A stretch of 64,000 nucleotides of DNA from Paraburkholderia podalyriae. Its GTDB lineage: Bacteria; Pseudomonadota; Gammaproteobacteria; Burkholderiales; Burkholderiaceae. The position numbers were made by a program, and so were the translations under genes. The DNA lies in the NCBI RefSeq assembly GCF_014397785.1, contig NZ_VZQQ01000016.1:62001-126000 (forward strand), given 5' to 3'. Below are positions 16,669 through 25,109 of the stretch, piece after piece (within the stretch, counting starts at the first letter, position 1; every line of letters starts with the position of its first letter). The notes under the pieces are model-generated. The model saw only the letters and a program-made list of their open reading frames with translations, did no database searches and was not told the origin of the DNA.

Positions 16669-17046
16669 ATGAAGCTATCCGATCTTTCCTCGTCGACGCT
16701 GCGTGCGTTGACGTCCAGCGCGGTGGCGCTGGTCATGTCGTCCACCGCGTTCGCGCATGCGCATCTGATCTCGAGCGTGCCGGCCGCGAACGCCGACACC
16801 GTCGCGCCCGCCGACGTGACAATCCATTTCACCGAGCCGCTCGAGCCGGCGTTCAGCAGGATCACGCTCGCCGACGCGGGCGGCAAGCCCGCGACGCCGA
16901 CCGCTTCGACGGTCGATAGCGCGGACGCGCGCGTGATGCGCCTCGCACTGCCTCAACTGATGAGCGGCCGCTATGCGGTGCACTGGATCGCGGTGGCCAC
17001 CGACGGCCATCGTACGAAAGGCGACTTCGCGTTCAACGTCAAATGA
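16669..17046 (+). CDS. copC: Periplasmic copper-binding protein CopC
   Basis: 125 residues. The signal peptide ends STAFA, leaving a mature N terminus beginning HAHL. The beta-barrel of the CopC/YobA family follows, with PADVTIHFTEPLEPAFS and GRYAVHWIAVATDGHRTKGDFAF. The N-terminal His together with Asp and His of the DGH segment match the Cu(II) site of CopC. The Met/His-rich Cu(I) site of plasmid-type CopC is absent. It binds copper in the periplasm and works with CopD. The stop overlaps the copD start (ATGA), showing translational coupling. Confidence 0.9.
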   Translation: MKLSDLSSSTLRALTSSAVALVMSSTAFAHAHLISSVPAANADTVAPADVTIHFTEPLEPAFSRITLADAGGKPATPTASTVDSADARVMRLALPQLMSGRYAVHWIAVATDGHRTKGDFAFNVK

Positions 17047-17972
17047 ACTTCGACGGATTGTGGATCGGGCAGGTCGCAATGGCCGCGCTCATGAATGTCG
17101 CGTTTGGCTTCGCCGTCGGCTCGGCGCTACTCGGCGCATGGCTCGCGAAGGACGCGCTCCCGGGCACATCACCGGCGCGCCCGGGCTGGATGCGCGCGCA
17201 ACGCTCGATGCTCGCGGCCACCATCGTGCTGGTGCTTGCGGATCTCGGCTGGCTGTTGTATCAGGCGGCCTCGATGGGCGGCGTTGCGTTGCCCGCGGCG
17301 TTCGGCATGGTGCCGACGGTGCTGACGCAAACCCATGTCGGCTACGGCTGGAGCGTCGCGTTCGGCGGTGCGCTGGTGCTGCTCGTCACCGCGCTGAGCC
17401 ATGGTACGGGCGTGAGGCGTAACACGGTGCTGTGGCTGGCGGTGCTCGCGATCGCGGCGGGCAAGGCGTCGCTCGGTCATGCGGCCGACGCCGGCGCCGT
17501 CTCGGCCGAGATCGGCATGCAGACGCTGCACGTGCTGGCGACGAGCGTATGGGGCGGACTCGCGATGGCCGCCGGCCTCGCGGTGCTTCCCGCGCTCGGC
17601 GCCTCGACCGCGCGCGGCATGCTGATTCGCACGGCGACGCAGGTCTCGAACGTGTCGATCGTCGCGGTCGTGTTCGTGTTGCTATCGGGTATCTTCAATG
17701 CGGTGCGCGGCTCAGGCGGCTCGTTCGAAGCGATTCAGGCGAGCACGTGGGGTCATGTGCTGACGTTGAAGTTCGTGCTGGTCGCGCTCGCGCTCGTGCT
17801 CGGCACGCTGAACCGGAGCTCGGCGCTGCCGCGCCTGCGTCGCACCGCATCGACGATGGATGCGCACACGTTCGTCAACGTGATGTATCTGGAAGCGCTG
17901 GTGATGATCGGCGTGTTCGTCGTCGCGGCCGCGTTGTCGCATAGCGTGCCGGCGTTCGCGGGGCTCGGTTGA
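17043..17972 (+). CDS. copD: Copper transport/resistance membrane protein CopD
   Basis: 309 residues with about eight membrane helices; the C-terminal CopD domain includes LKFVLVALALVLGTLNRSSALPRLR. CopD is thought to move copper across the inner membrane together with CopC. The ATG overlaps the copC stop by four bases, so both are made from one mRNA. An insertion of LSHGTGVRRNTVLW and the His in LGHAADAGAVSAEIGMQTLHVLATSVWGGL lie in the region where CopD homologues have conserved metal-binding residues. No regulator gene such as cueR or copRS adjoins it. Confidence 0.85.
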   Translation: MNFDGLWIGQVAMAALMNVAFGFAVGSALLGAWLAKDALPGTSPARPGWMRAQRSMLAATIVLVLADLGWLLYQAASMGGVALPAAFGMVPTVLTQTHVGYGWSVAFGGALVLLVTALSHGTGVRRNTVLWLAVLAIAAGKASLGHAADAGAVSAEIGMQTLHVLATSVWGGLAMAAGLAVLPALGASTARGMLIRTATQVSNVSIVAVVFVLLSGIFNAVRGSGGSFEAIQASTWGHVLTLKFVLVALALVLGTLNRSSALPRLRRTASTMDAHTFVNVMYLEALVMIGVFVVAAALSHSVPAFAGLG

Positions 17973-17997
17973 ATGCGCGGCGCGGTTCGAAGGCCGC

Positions 17998-18300
17998 TCA
18001 CTCGAAACCGAGGTGATGTCCAACAATGGGCGCGCAGAACAGCGCGATCGCGCAGCCCGCGGCCTTGCCTTCGAGTTCGGCGCCGGCCGCGTGCGAGCCG
18101 ACCATCTGCGTGAGCAGATCGAAGACCTGCGGCAGGCAGTACAGCACCGCCGCGGCGATAAACCATTTCCCGACCACCGAGATGCTCCATCCGCGCTCGT
18201 ACGCGAGCATCGCGCCGATGATGCGCAGCACGCCAAACGCGACCAGCGCGCCAACCGCCGCCTGTTCGCGGATCAAATAGTCAGGAAGGAATTCGCCCAT
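17998..18300 (-). CDS. Small membrane protein of unknown function (100 aa)
   Basis: 100 residues from the ATG at 18300 (MGEFLPDYLIREQAAVG), chosen because GGGGAG lies just upstream. Three hydrophobic segments are visible (GALVAFGVLRIIGAML, VVGKWFIAAAVLYCLP, GCAIALFCAPIVGHH), so it is likely an inner-membrane protein. No family is recognised. The frame stays open upstream to 18381, but that part overlaps a palindrome and seems not to be coding. It is convergent with copD, with only 25 bp between the stop codons. Confidence 0.6.
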   Translation of the reverse strand: MGEFLPDYLIREQAAVGALVAFGVLRIIGAMLAYERGWSISVVGKWFIAAAVLYCLPQVFDLLTQMVGSHAAGAELEGKAAGCAIALFCAPIVGHHLGFE

Positions 18301-18310
18301 GGGCTCCCCG

Positions 18311-18333
18311 ATGCATGCATTGTTTGCATGCAT
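18311..18333. promoter_or_regulatory. Perfect palindrome upstream of the small membrane gene
   Basis: ATGCATGCA (18311-18319) and TGCATGCAT (18325-18333) flank a TTGTT spacer, 10 bp before the start codon at 18300. The position suits repression of that gene. The half-site is reminiscent of Rrf2-family (NsrR-like) operators, but no such regulator is in view. Confidence 0.55.
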
Positions 18334-18400
18334 TTCAGCAAGGAGTAGGGCATGGGTATGTCCGATACCGAACACACTCACGAAAGCCAGGCGGGAAAAC

Positions 18401-18428
18401 AGATACGACAGCGCAGATACGACAGCGC
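18401..18428. repeat. 14-bp tandem duplication
   Basis: AGATACGACAGCGC occurs twice head to tail at 18401-18414 and 18415-18428, in the gap between dgoD and the small membrane gene. Because 14 is not a multiple of three, it would shift any reading frame that crosses it. Confidence 0.85.
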
Positions 18429-18505
18429 GCCGACGACGCCGGCCGCGCTGATGAACGTCAGCCGCCCGCCGGCGGCATTCCGCTCGATTCGCTCAGGTGC
18501 TCAGA

Positions 18506-19654
18506 TCACCATTCGGCGACGCTGCCGTCCGCGTGACGCCACACCGGATTGCGCCAGCGATGACCGACCTTCGCCATCTCGCGCACCTTCACTTCGTTGA
18601 CCTCGATGCCAAGTCCCGGGCCCTGCGGAATCGACACGAAGCCGTCTTCGTACTTGAAGACTTCCGGGTTCTTGATGTAGTCGAGCAAGTCGTTGCCCTG
18701 GTTGTAGTGAATGCCGAGGCTCTGTTCCTGGATGAACGCGTTGTAGCTGACCGCGTCGATCTGCAGGCAGGTTGCGAGCGCGATCGGGCCGAGCGGGCAA
18801 TGCAGCGCGAGCGCGACGTCGTACGCTTCGGCCATCGCGGCGATCTTGCGGCACTCGGTGATGCCGCCCGCGTGCGACGCGTCCGGCTGGATGATGTCGA
18901 CGTAGCCGCCCGACAGGATGTGCTTGAAGTCCCAGCGCGAATACAGGCGCTCGCCGAGCGCGATTGGCGTGTTGGTTTGATTGACGATGTCGCGCAGCGC
19001 CTCGGCGTTTTCCGACAGCACCGGTTCTTCGATGAACAGCAGCTTGTACGGATCGAGTTCCTTCGCGAGCACCTTCGCCATCGGCTTATGCACGCGGCCA
19101 TGGAAGTCCACGCCGATGCCGATGTTCGGCCCGACCGCCTCGCGCACCGCCGCGACGTTGTTGATCACGCCTTGCACCTTGTCGAAGGTGTCGATGATCT
19201 GCAGTTCTTCCGAGCCGTTCATCTTGACGGCCTTGAAGCCGCGCTCGACCACCGCGCGCGCGTTGTTCGCGACATCGCTCGGACGATCGCCGCCGATCCA
19301 CGAGTACACCTTGATCCGGTCGCGCACCTGGCCGCCGAGCAGCGCATGCACCGGCACGCCGTGATGCTTGCCCAAGATGTCCCACAGCGCCTGATCGACA
19401 CCGGCGATCGCGCTCATCGTGATCGGGCCGCCGCGATAGAAGCCCGCGCGGTACATCACCTGCCAGTGGTCCTCGATCAGCAGAGGGTCCTTGCCGATCA
19501 GATAATCGGACAGTTCCTCGACGGCCGCGGCGACCGTATGCGCGCGGCCTTCCACCACCGGCTCGCCCCAACCGACGATGCCCTCGTCGGTCTCGATCTT
19601 CAGGAAGCACCAGCGCGGCGGGACGATGAAGGTTTCGAGCTTGGTGATTTTCAT
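18506..19654 (-). CDS. dgoD: D-galactonate dehydratase
   Basis: Dehydrates D-galactonate to 2-keto-3-deoxygalactonate; cytoplasmic, Mg2+-dependent enolase-superfamily enzyme. 382 residues, the normal length. Metal ligands Asp183, Glu209 and Glu235 and the catalytic residues His185 and His285 fall at the numbers known for E. coli DgoD, within VDFHGR, IEEPV, GERLYSRWDF and LHCPLGPIALA. The upstream gap holds an AT-rich palindrome and a divergent GntR regulator. The kinase, aldolase and transporter of the pathway are not next to it. A possible transporter remnant follows at 18420-18480. Confidence 0.95.
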   Translation of the reverse strand: MKITKLETFIVPPRWCFLKIETDEGIVGWGEPVVEGRAHTVAAAVEELSDYLIGKDPLLIEDHWQVMYRAGFYRGGPITMSAIAGVDQALWDILGKHHGVPVHALLGGQVRDRIKVYSWIGGDRPSDVANNARAVVERGFKAVKMNGSEELQIIDTFDKVQGVINNVAAVREAVGPNIGIGVDFHGRVHKPMAKVLAKELDPYKLLFIEEPVLSENAEALRDIVNQTNTPIALGERLYSRWDFKHILSGGYVDIIQPDASHAGGITECRKIAAMAEAYDVALALHCPLGPIALATCLQIDAVSYNAFIQEQSLGIHYNQGNDLLDYIKNPEVFKYEDGFVSIPQGPGLGIEVNEVKVREMAKVGHRWRNPVWRHADGSVAEW

Positions 19655-19786
19655 GGTGTGCGTCTCCTATGTCGGCGGGAGTTGGCGCTTTAGCGTGTAC
19701 GCCAGCCCGTGCAAGATGGGTGCAGCAGGCCTCGACGCCTGCGAAAAATTTCGAGGATTCCATGCTACAACAAAAGTGCATTAAAG

Positions 19787-19800
19787 TACTATTAATAGTA
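19787..19800. promoter_or_regulatory. Operator-like palindrome between dgoD and the GntR gene
   Basis: TACTATTAATAGTA is a perfect 14-bp dyad in an AT-rich stretch, located 133 bp upstream of dgoD and 46-95 bp upstream of the candidate starts of the divergent regulator. It is a likely site for the FadR-type regulator. Confidence 0.55.
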
Positions 19801-19845
19801 TTATTGATCACATAGTGGTGAGATTCGGAAAACTTACCGCGCGCG

Positions 19846-20559
19846 TTGCGCGCCGAGACCACCGACCGCGAGGAGACAACCATTCCGCACGATCTGCACG
19901 GGCGAGTCGCCCAAATGCTCGCGACCGCGATTCTGCGCGGCGACTATGCGCCGGAGTCGATCCTGCCTCGCGAAGCCGAGTTAATGGAGATGTTCGGCGT
20001 GAGCCGCACGGTGCTGCGCGAGGCGCTGCGCACGCTCACCTCGAAAGGGTTGATCGAATCGCGGCCGCGGGTCGGTACGCGCGTGCGAGTCAAGTCCGCG
20101 TGGAATCTGCTCGATGCTGATCTGCTCGACTGGTATTCGCGGGTCGCCGAGCCGATGGCGTTCGCGCTCAAGCTCCAGGAAATGCGCGAGATGGTCGAGC
20201 CTTACGCCGCCGGCCTCGCGGCCGCCGCGTATACCGACGACACGTTGCGTGAGCTTGCGGCCGCGCATACCGCGATGGTGGCGGCGCGTAACGTCGACGA
20301 ATGGGTGCGCGCGGATCTGCAGTTCCATCTGTGCGTGCTCACCGCGTGCAGCAACGAATTACTGATTCCGCTTGGCGCGCTGATCGAGCGCACGCTCGAG
20401 GCACAGCTGCGGCTCAATGCGAAACGCGCCGATGTGTTCAACGCGTCGCTCGCCGAGCACACGGCGGTGTTCGAGGCGATCCGCGCGCGCGATGCCGCCG
20501 CGGCGTACGCGGCGATGGCGGCATTGCTCGGCGTGACGCGCGGGCGAATCGAAGGCTAA
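19846..20559 (+). CDS. dgoR: GntR/FadR-family regulator, probable DgoR
   Basis: 237 residues if read from the TTG at 19846. The N-terminal winged helix is GRVAQMLATAILRGDYAPESILPREAELMEMFGVSRTVLREALRTLTSKGLIESRPRVGTRV. The C-terminal all-helical FCD domain has DLQFHLCVLTACSNELL with its metal-binding histidines. Divergence from dgoD suggests it represses that gene and responds to galactonate. The start is uncertain. AGGAGA (19872-19876 region) lies five bases before an ATT at 19882, and no ATG or GTG is available after the in-frame stop at 19819. TTG 19846 has no clear ribosome-binding site. Confidence 0.85.
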   Translation: MRAETTDREETTIPHDLHGRVAQMLATAILRGDYAPESILPREAELMEMFGVSRTVLREALRTLTSKGLIESRPRVGTRVRVKSAWNLLDADLLDWYSRVAEPMAFALKLQEMREMVEPYAAGLAAAAYTDDTLRELAAAHTAMVAARNVDEWVRADLQFHLCVLTACSNELLIPLGALIERTLEAQLRLNAKRADVFNASLAEHTAVFEAIRARDAAAAYAAMAALLGVTRGRIEG

Positions 20560-20582
20560 GACGGACGTCGGCGCATTCGGTC

Positions 20583-22121
20583 TCAATCCATCGCCGCATG
20601 CGCGATCGACGCATCCGGTGCCTTGTGCGACGGCCGGATCAGCACCAACAACGGGATGACCAACAGCGTCGCCACGAACATCAGCTTGAAGTCGTTCAGA
20701 TACGCGACCATCGCCGCCTGCTGCGTGATCGACGCGTTCAGCGCCGCGATGTCGTAGTTCGAACCGCTGTTGAGCATCGACTGGAGCGCCGGATTGAACG
20801 CGGTGACGTTCGCGGCGAGGTCCGCGTGCGCGATCTGCGTGTTGCGCGTCATCAGCGTCTGCACGATCGAAATGCCGATACTGCTGCCGATGTTGCGCAT
20901 CAGGCTATAAGTCGCGGTGCCGTCCGCGCGCAGCGCCGGCGACAGCGTCGAGAACGTCAGCGTGGACAGCGGCACGAACACGAGGCCGAGTCCGACGCCC
21001 TGGATCACGCCGGGCCACACGATGTCAGACGCCGATAGCACGATCGTGTAATGCATCATCTGCCACAGTGCGAACGCCGAAATCAGGAAGCCGCAAAGCA
21101 GCAGCAGCCGCGCGTCGACGCGCTTCAGCAGCCGGCCCGCGATCAGCATCGCGACCATCGTGCCGGCGCCGCTCGGCGCGGTGACGAGGCCCGTGGTCGC
21201 GACCGGATAGCCCATCAGGTTTTGCAGCATCGGCGGCAGCAGCGCACGCGTCGCGTACATCACCGCGCCGATCACGAAGATGAACAACGTGCCGGTCGCG
21301 AAGTTCGGGTCTTTCAGCAACTTGTACTTGAAAAACGAGCGCTCGCCGATCGTCGCCGTGTGCACGAAAAAGAACGCGAAGCTGATTGCCGCGACGAGCG
21401 CCTCGATCACGATCTCGGTCGACGAAAACCAGTCGAGCTGCTCGCCGCGATCGAGCATCGCCTGCAGTGCGCCGATCGCGAGGCCGAGCGTGATGAAGCC
21501 GAACGCGTCGAACTTCACGTCGTGTTTCGGCTCGCGCGTCGGCAGGAAGCTCGCGACGCCGAACAGCGCGAACGCGCCGATCGGCACGTTGATGAAGAAC
21601 ACCCAGCGCCAGTTGTAGCTATCGGTAAGCCAGCCGCCGAGCGTCGGGCCGAGAATCGGCCCGACCATCACGCCCATGCCCCACACGGCCATCGCCTGGC
21701 CTTGCTTTTCGCGCGGGTTGATGTCGAGCAGGATCGACTGCGACAGCGGCACCAACGACGCGCCGAAGATCCCTTGCAGCAGACGCGATACGACGATCTG
21801 CGGCAGCGTCTCGGAGAGTCCGCATAGCGCGGACGACACCGTGAAGCCGCCGATCGCGATCAGCAGCAGCCGCCTGACGCTGAGGCGATCCGCGAGCCAG
21901 CCGGTGAGCGGTGTGGCGATCGCGGCGGCGACGATATAGGAGGTCAGTACCCACGTGATCTCGTCCTGCGACGCGGACAGCGTGCCTTGCATATGCGGCA
22001 GCGCCACGTTGGCGATCGTGCTGTCGAGCGTCTGGATCAGCGTCGCGAGCATGATCGAAATCGTGATCATCGGCCGGTTGAGCAGCGCGGTGGCGCTCGC
22101 CGACGTGGAGGCAGAGGACAT
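20583..22121 (-). CDS. DHA2-family multidrug efflux protein (EmrB/QacA type)
   Basis: 512 residues with 14 predicted membrane helices. Drug:H+ antiporter signatures are LIQTLDSTIANVALPHMQG (motif D1), GWLADRLSVRRLL (motif A) and GPILGPTLGGWL (motif C). Such pumps export hydrophobic drugs or metabolites across the inner membrane, often with an EmrA-type adaptor and an outer-membrane channel. Neither partner gene is adjacent here. The divergent MarR-type gene and the palindrome between them indicate local repression. Confidence 0.88.
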   Translation of the reverse strand: MSSASTSASATALLNRPMITISIMLATLIQTLDSTIANVALPHMQGTLSASQDEITWVLTSYIVAAAIATPLTGWLADRLSVRRLLLIAIGGFTVSSALCGLSETLPQIVVSRLLQGIFGASLVPLSQSILLDINPREKQGQAMAVWGMGVMVGPILGPTLGGWLTDSYNWRWVFFINVPIGAFALFGVASFLPTREPKHDVKFDAFGFITLGLAIGALQAMLDRGEQLDWFSSTEIVIEALVAAISFAFFFVHTATIGERSFFKYKLLKDPNFATGTLFIFVIGAVMYATRALLPPMLQNLMGYPVATTGLVTAPSGAGTMVAMLIAGRLLKRVDARLLLLCGFLISAFALWQMMHYTIVLSASDIVWPGVIQGVGLGLVFVPLSTLTFSTLSPALRADGTATYSLMRNIGSSIGISIVQTLMTRNTQIAHADLAANVTAFNPALQSMLNSGSNYDIAALNASITQQAAMVAYLNDFKLMFVATLLVIPLLVLIRPSHKAPDASIAHAAMD

Positions 22122-22145
22122 GGACGGTGGGGAGGGTCGAGATCG

Positions 22146-22157
22146 TAAGCATGCTTA
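22146..22157. promoter_or_regulatory. Palindrome in the emrB-marR divergent promoter
   Basis: TAAGCATGCTTA, a perfect 12-bp dyad 25 bp upstream of the efflux gene start, followed by the AT-rich TTATTATAT. It is a likely MarR-family operator. Confidence 0.5.
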
Positions 22158-22257
22158 TTATATCGGCTATGCAGGTTTGCGCTATCGGGAGTTTTGCCGA
22201 GGTTGGAACGCATGCACAGGCGCGCTGCAAACCGAACCGCTTCCGTATAATCCGCGC

Positions 22258-22701
22258 ATGAAAACCCAATTCGAAGAGCGCTTCGGCTTTCTGATTTACG
22301 ACGTCGGCCGGCTGGCGGGCAAGCGATTCGACGATCTCGCGAAGTCGTCGGTCGATCTGACGCGCGCGCAATGTCGCGTGCTGGCCTATCTCGGCCATTA
22401 CGGCGACATCAATCAGGCGCGGCTCGCGGATCTGCTCGAGGTCGCCCCGATCTCGGCGGGCCGGCTGCTCGACCGGATGGAGGAGGGCGGTTGGATCGAA
22501 CGAACCGCGAATCCGCAGGATCGCCGCGAACGTCAGGTACGCATGACGCCGAAGGCTGAGCGCACGCTCGGCAAGGCGCGCAAGGTCGGCGACGAGATCG
22601 CGCTCGAAGCCCTCAATGGTTTCGGCGATGAAGAAGCGGCGCAATTGATCGCGCTGCTGCAGCGGGTGCGCGGCAATCTGAGCCGGCTAGTGGATCGCTG
22701 A
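22258..22701 (+). CDS. MarR-family transcriptional regulator
   Basis: 147 residues starting MKTQFEERFGFLIYDVGRL. The winged helix is INQARLADLLEVAPISAGRLLDRMEEGGWIERTANPQDRRERQVRMTPK, including the DRRERQ wing typical of MarR proteins. The frame is open upstream of 22258, but the family similarity begins here. It is divergent from the EmrB-type pump, the usual arrangement for a ligand-released repressor of a drug pump. The ligand is unknown. Confidence 0.88.
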   Translation: MKTQFEERFGFLIYDVGRLAGKRFDDLAKSSVDLTRAQCRVLAYLGHYGDINQARLADLLEVAPISAGRLLDRMEEGGWIERTANPQDRRERQVRMTPKAERTLGKARKVGDEIALEALNGFGDEEAAQLIALLQRVRGNLSRLVDR

Positions 22702-22758
22702 AGCGTCGCGGGGTTTGCGCGAGCCGGGGGTGGTGATGGGCTCGCGCTTCAAATCACG

Positions 22759-23097
22759 TTATTTGGCTTCTGACGCCGGCGCGCCGCCGCTCGGCGGTAC
22801 CAGCTCGTAACAGCCGGGCGCCGCCGACGTTTTCGCTTTTGCATCCGGCTGCTGCGGATCGATGCATTTGAACGCGCTCTGATCGCGCTGCACGAAGATC
22901 GTGTCGGCCGGGCCGGTGTTGACGACGGCGACGATCCTGTAGCCGTCCTGCAGCAGCGTCGCGAGCATGGTCGAACTGGCGCGCCATTGGCTGTCGGACG
23001 CGGTCGGGGTTTGGGCCTGGGCGGTGAGGGTGGCGGTCGTGCCGGCGAGCGCGAGCGCAGCGGTGGTTGCGGCGAGCGCGACGGTGCGGAACGTCAT
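22759..23097 (-). CDS. Exported small hypothetical protein (112 aa)
   Basis: 112 residues from the ATG at 23097, preceded by GAGGAGG. The signal peptide (FRTVALAATTAALALAGTTATLTAQAQ) gives a mature periplasmic protein of about 85 residues with SSTMLATLLQDGYRIVAVVNTGPADTIFVQRD and two cysteines (KCIDP and PGCYELVPP) that could form a disulfide. I do not recognise a characterised family. It is convergent with the MarR gene. Confidence 0.65.
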   Translation of the reverse strand: MTFRTVALAATTAALALAGTTATLTAQAQTPTASDSQWRASSTMLATLLQDGYRIVAVVNTGPADTIFVQRDQSAFKCIDPQQPDAKAKTSAAPGCYELVPPSGGAPASEAK

Positions 23098-23267
23098 CAG
23101 TGAACCTCCTCGAAGTTGCGACGGATTGGCGATTCTGGAAGGAAGCCTGACAGGCTCCTTGTCAGGCTGGCTCATGACTCTATTCTCTCAAGAGAAGGAG
23201 GCTGCAACAAACCTGGAGCGCTTCACTGCCCATACCCTGTGATGCCGATGCCCACCCGTTCGTTCGA

Positions 23268-25091
23268 TCAGGAACTCGTGCCACGCTCGCTGGCAAGCCA
23301 CGCTCGCCATCCGCCGAACCCCGAGATGTCGGTTCCCGACTGCACGCCATACGGCTCGCACAGGAAGCCGATAACCCACGAACCGTCGACGAGTTCGACC
23401 TTCCCCAGAACCAGCGGAGAAGGAACGGTCGCGATGAACGAGCCGAACTCCACGCTGGGCATATCCCACACTTCGACAGCAATTTTTGCGCCGCCATCCG
23501 TGACGCGCCACATGCCTGGGCGCCTCGTGCCGTCCGCCGACGCGGGCAGCGCAGACAACCGATAGTGTCCGGCAGTGTGAGTGGCCTGCACGAGCCGTGC
23601 GCGTCGGGCAAGCAGATCCCGGTTGAGCGGCAAACCTTGCATGTGGGCGCCGCAGACCGCGATCTTCATGCGGTCGTGGGTCGCCGTGTGTCGTTCGCCG
23701 GGCTCGCCTGGCGCGACGGCCAGGCCGCCGACGCACTGCACGCCGCTCTCTCGTTGCAGCAGGTCGGCCACGCCCAGCAGATACTGGTCGGTGAATGCGC
23801 GACCAAAGACGGTCACGCCCCACGGGAGACCATTGTTCATGAAACCGGTCGGCGTAGCGACGGCGGCATAGTCCAGCAGATTCATGAAGTTCGTGTAGTA
23901 GCCGAGCAGCGAATTCGGCCCGATTGGGTCGCGCTCCAACTCGTCGAGCGTCACGGGGCGCGGATACGTCGGCGTCAGGACGAAATCGAGCGACTCGATC
24001 GATGCGTCGCAGACGGCCTTCAATTCCTGCAGGCGATATTGCGCGCGAAACAGCTCGACCGCGGTGGCGCCCGGCGCCCTCGCCAATACGTCGCGAATGA
24101 CGGGCAAGAGCGCAGCGGGCCTCGTTGTCATCAACTCGGCCGCCACGTTGTAACGCTCGGCCACCCATGGACCCTGATAGAGCAGATTGGCGGCTTCGAC
24201 AAACGGCTCGAAGTCGATGTCGACCGCCTCGCCCCCCGCCGCTTCGAGCAACGCGCGCGCCTTGGCGAACAGTTCGGGGCTCTCGGAACAGCCGGCAAAT
24301 TCCAGTTGCGCCGGCACGCCAAACCGGAACGCCGTGGGCCCGCCAAACGCGCGTGGGGTATTCCATTGTGGATTCGCGCGGCTGTATGCATCGCGAGGAT
24401 CGGGGCGCGCGCTCAACGCAAGCAGCTCGCTCGCTTCTTGCGCCGTCGCCGTGAAGAACGTCACGCAATCGAGCGTGCGGCAGGCGGGCACCACGCCCGC
24501 GGTGGACAACAGGCCTTTCGTCGGCTTGAGACCGATGAGATTGTTCAGTGCGGCAGGCACGCGACCTGAACCGGCCGTGTCGGTCCCGAGCGCGAAACTG
24601 GCGACGCCGAGCGCGACCGCGACCGACGAACCGGCGCTCGAGCCGCCTGACGGATAGTCGGGATGCACGCTATTGCGGCACTTGCCGTACGGCGACCGGG
24701 TGCCGTTCAGACCGGTCGCGAACTGGTCGAGATTGGTCTTGCCGAGCGGTATCGCACCGAGCGCGATCAACTGGGCAACGACGCTCGCCGACTGCGACGG
24801 CGTGTACGCGAATGCGGGACACGCGGCCGTCGTCTGAATGCCGGCGAGATCGATGTTGTCCTTGATCGCAAACGGGACACCATAGAGCGGCAGGCTTTCG
24901 ATGTCTTGCGTGTCGAGCCAGTCGAGGTAGGGCGCGACTTCGTCTTCGGTCAGAAGATGGATGAACAGATTGAACGAAGGATTCAGCGCGGCGGCTTTTG
25001 TGAGCAGTTCAGCGACGAGCTTGCGCGGCGTGAGCGTTCCCGCACGATATGCGGCGCGAAGCGTCGGGAGACGTAGATCGAATGACGACAT
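23268..25091 (-). CDS. atzF: Allophanate hydrolase
   Basis: 607 residues. Hydrolyses allophanate to ammonia and CO2, the last step of the guanidine pathway in this operon. The N-terminal amidase-signature domain carries the Ser-cisSer-Lys triad: Lys77 (FAIKDN), the cis-Ser in PSGGSSAGSS (around 151-152) and nucleophile Ser175 in GTDTAGSGRVPAALNN. A C-terminal domain from about residue 460 (MKIAVCGAHMQGLPLNRDLL) matches the second domain of AtzF/DUR1-type enzymes. It is the last gene of the operon, 18 bp after the carboxylase gene. Confidence 0.92.
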   Translation of the reverse strand: MSSFDLRLPTLRAAYRAGTLTPRKLVAELLTKAAALNPSFNLFIHLLTEDEVAPYLDWLDTQDIESLPLYGVPFAIKDNIDLAGIQTTAACPAFAYTPSQSASVVAQLIALGAIPLGKTNLDQFATGLNGTRSPYGKCRNSVHPDYPSGGSSAGSSVAVALGVASFALGTDTAGSGRVPAALNNLIGLKPTKGLLSTAGVVPACRTLDCVTFFTATAQEASELLALSARPDPRDAYSRANPQWNTPRAFGGPTAFRFGVPAQLEFAGCSESPELFAKARALLEAAGGEAVDIDFEPFVEAANLLYQGPWVAERYNVAAELMTTRPAALLPVIRDVLARAPGATAVELFRAQYRLQELKAVCDASIESLDFVLTPTYPRPVTLDELERDPIGPNSLLGYYTNFMNLLDYAAVATPTGFMNNGLPWGVTVFGRAFTDQYLLGVADLLQRESGVQCVGGLAVAPGEPGERHTATHDRMKIAVCGAHMQGLPLNRDLLARRARLVQATHTAGHYRLSALPASADGTRRPGMWRVTDGGAKIAVEVWDMPSVEFGSFIATVPSPLVLGKVELVDGSWVIGFLCEPYGVQSGTDISGFGGWRAWLASERGTSS

Positions 25092-25109
25092 GGTTTTCCT
25101 TCCAGGTAT

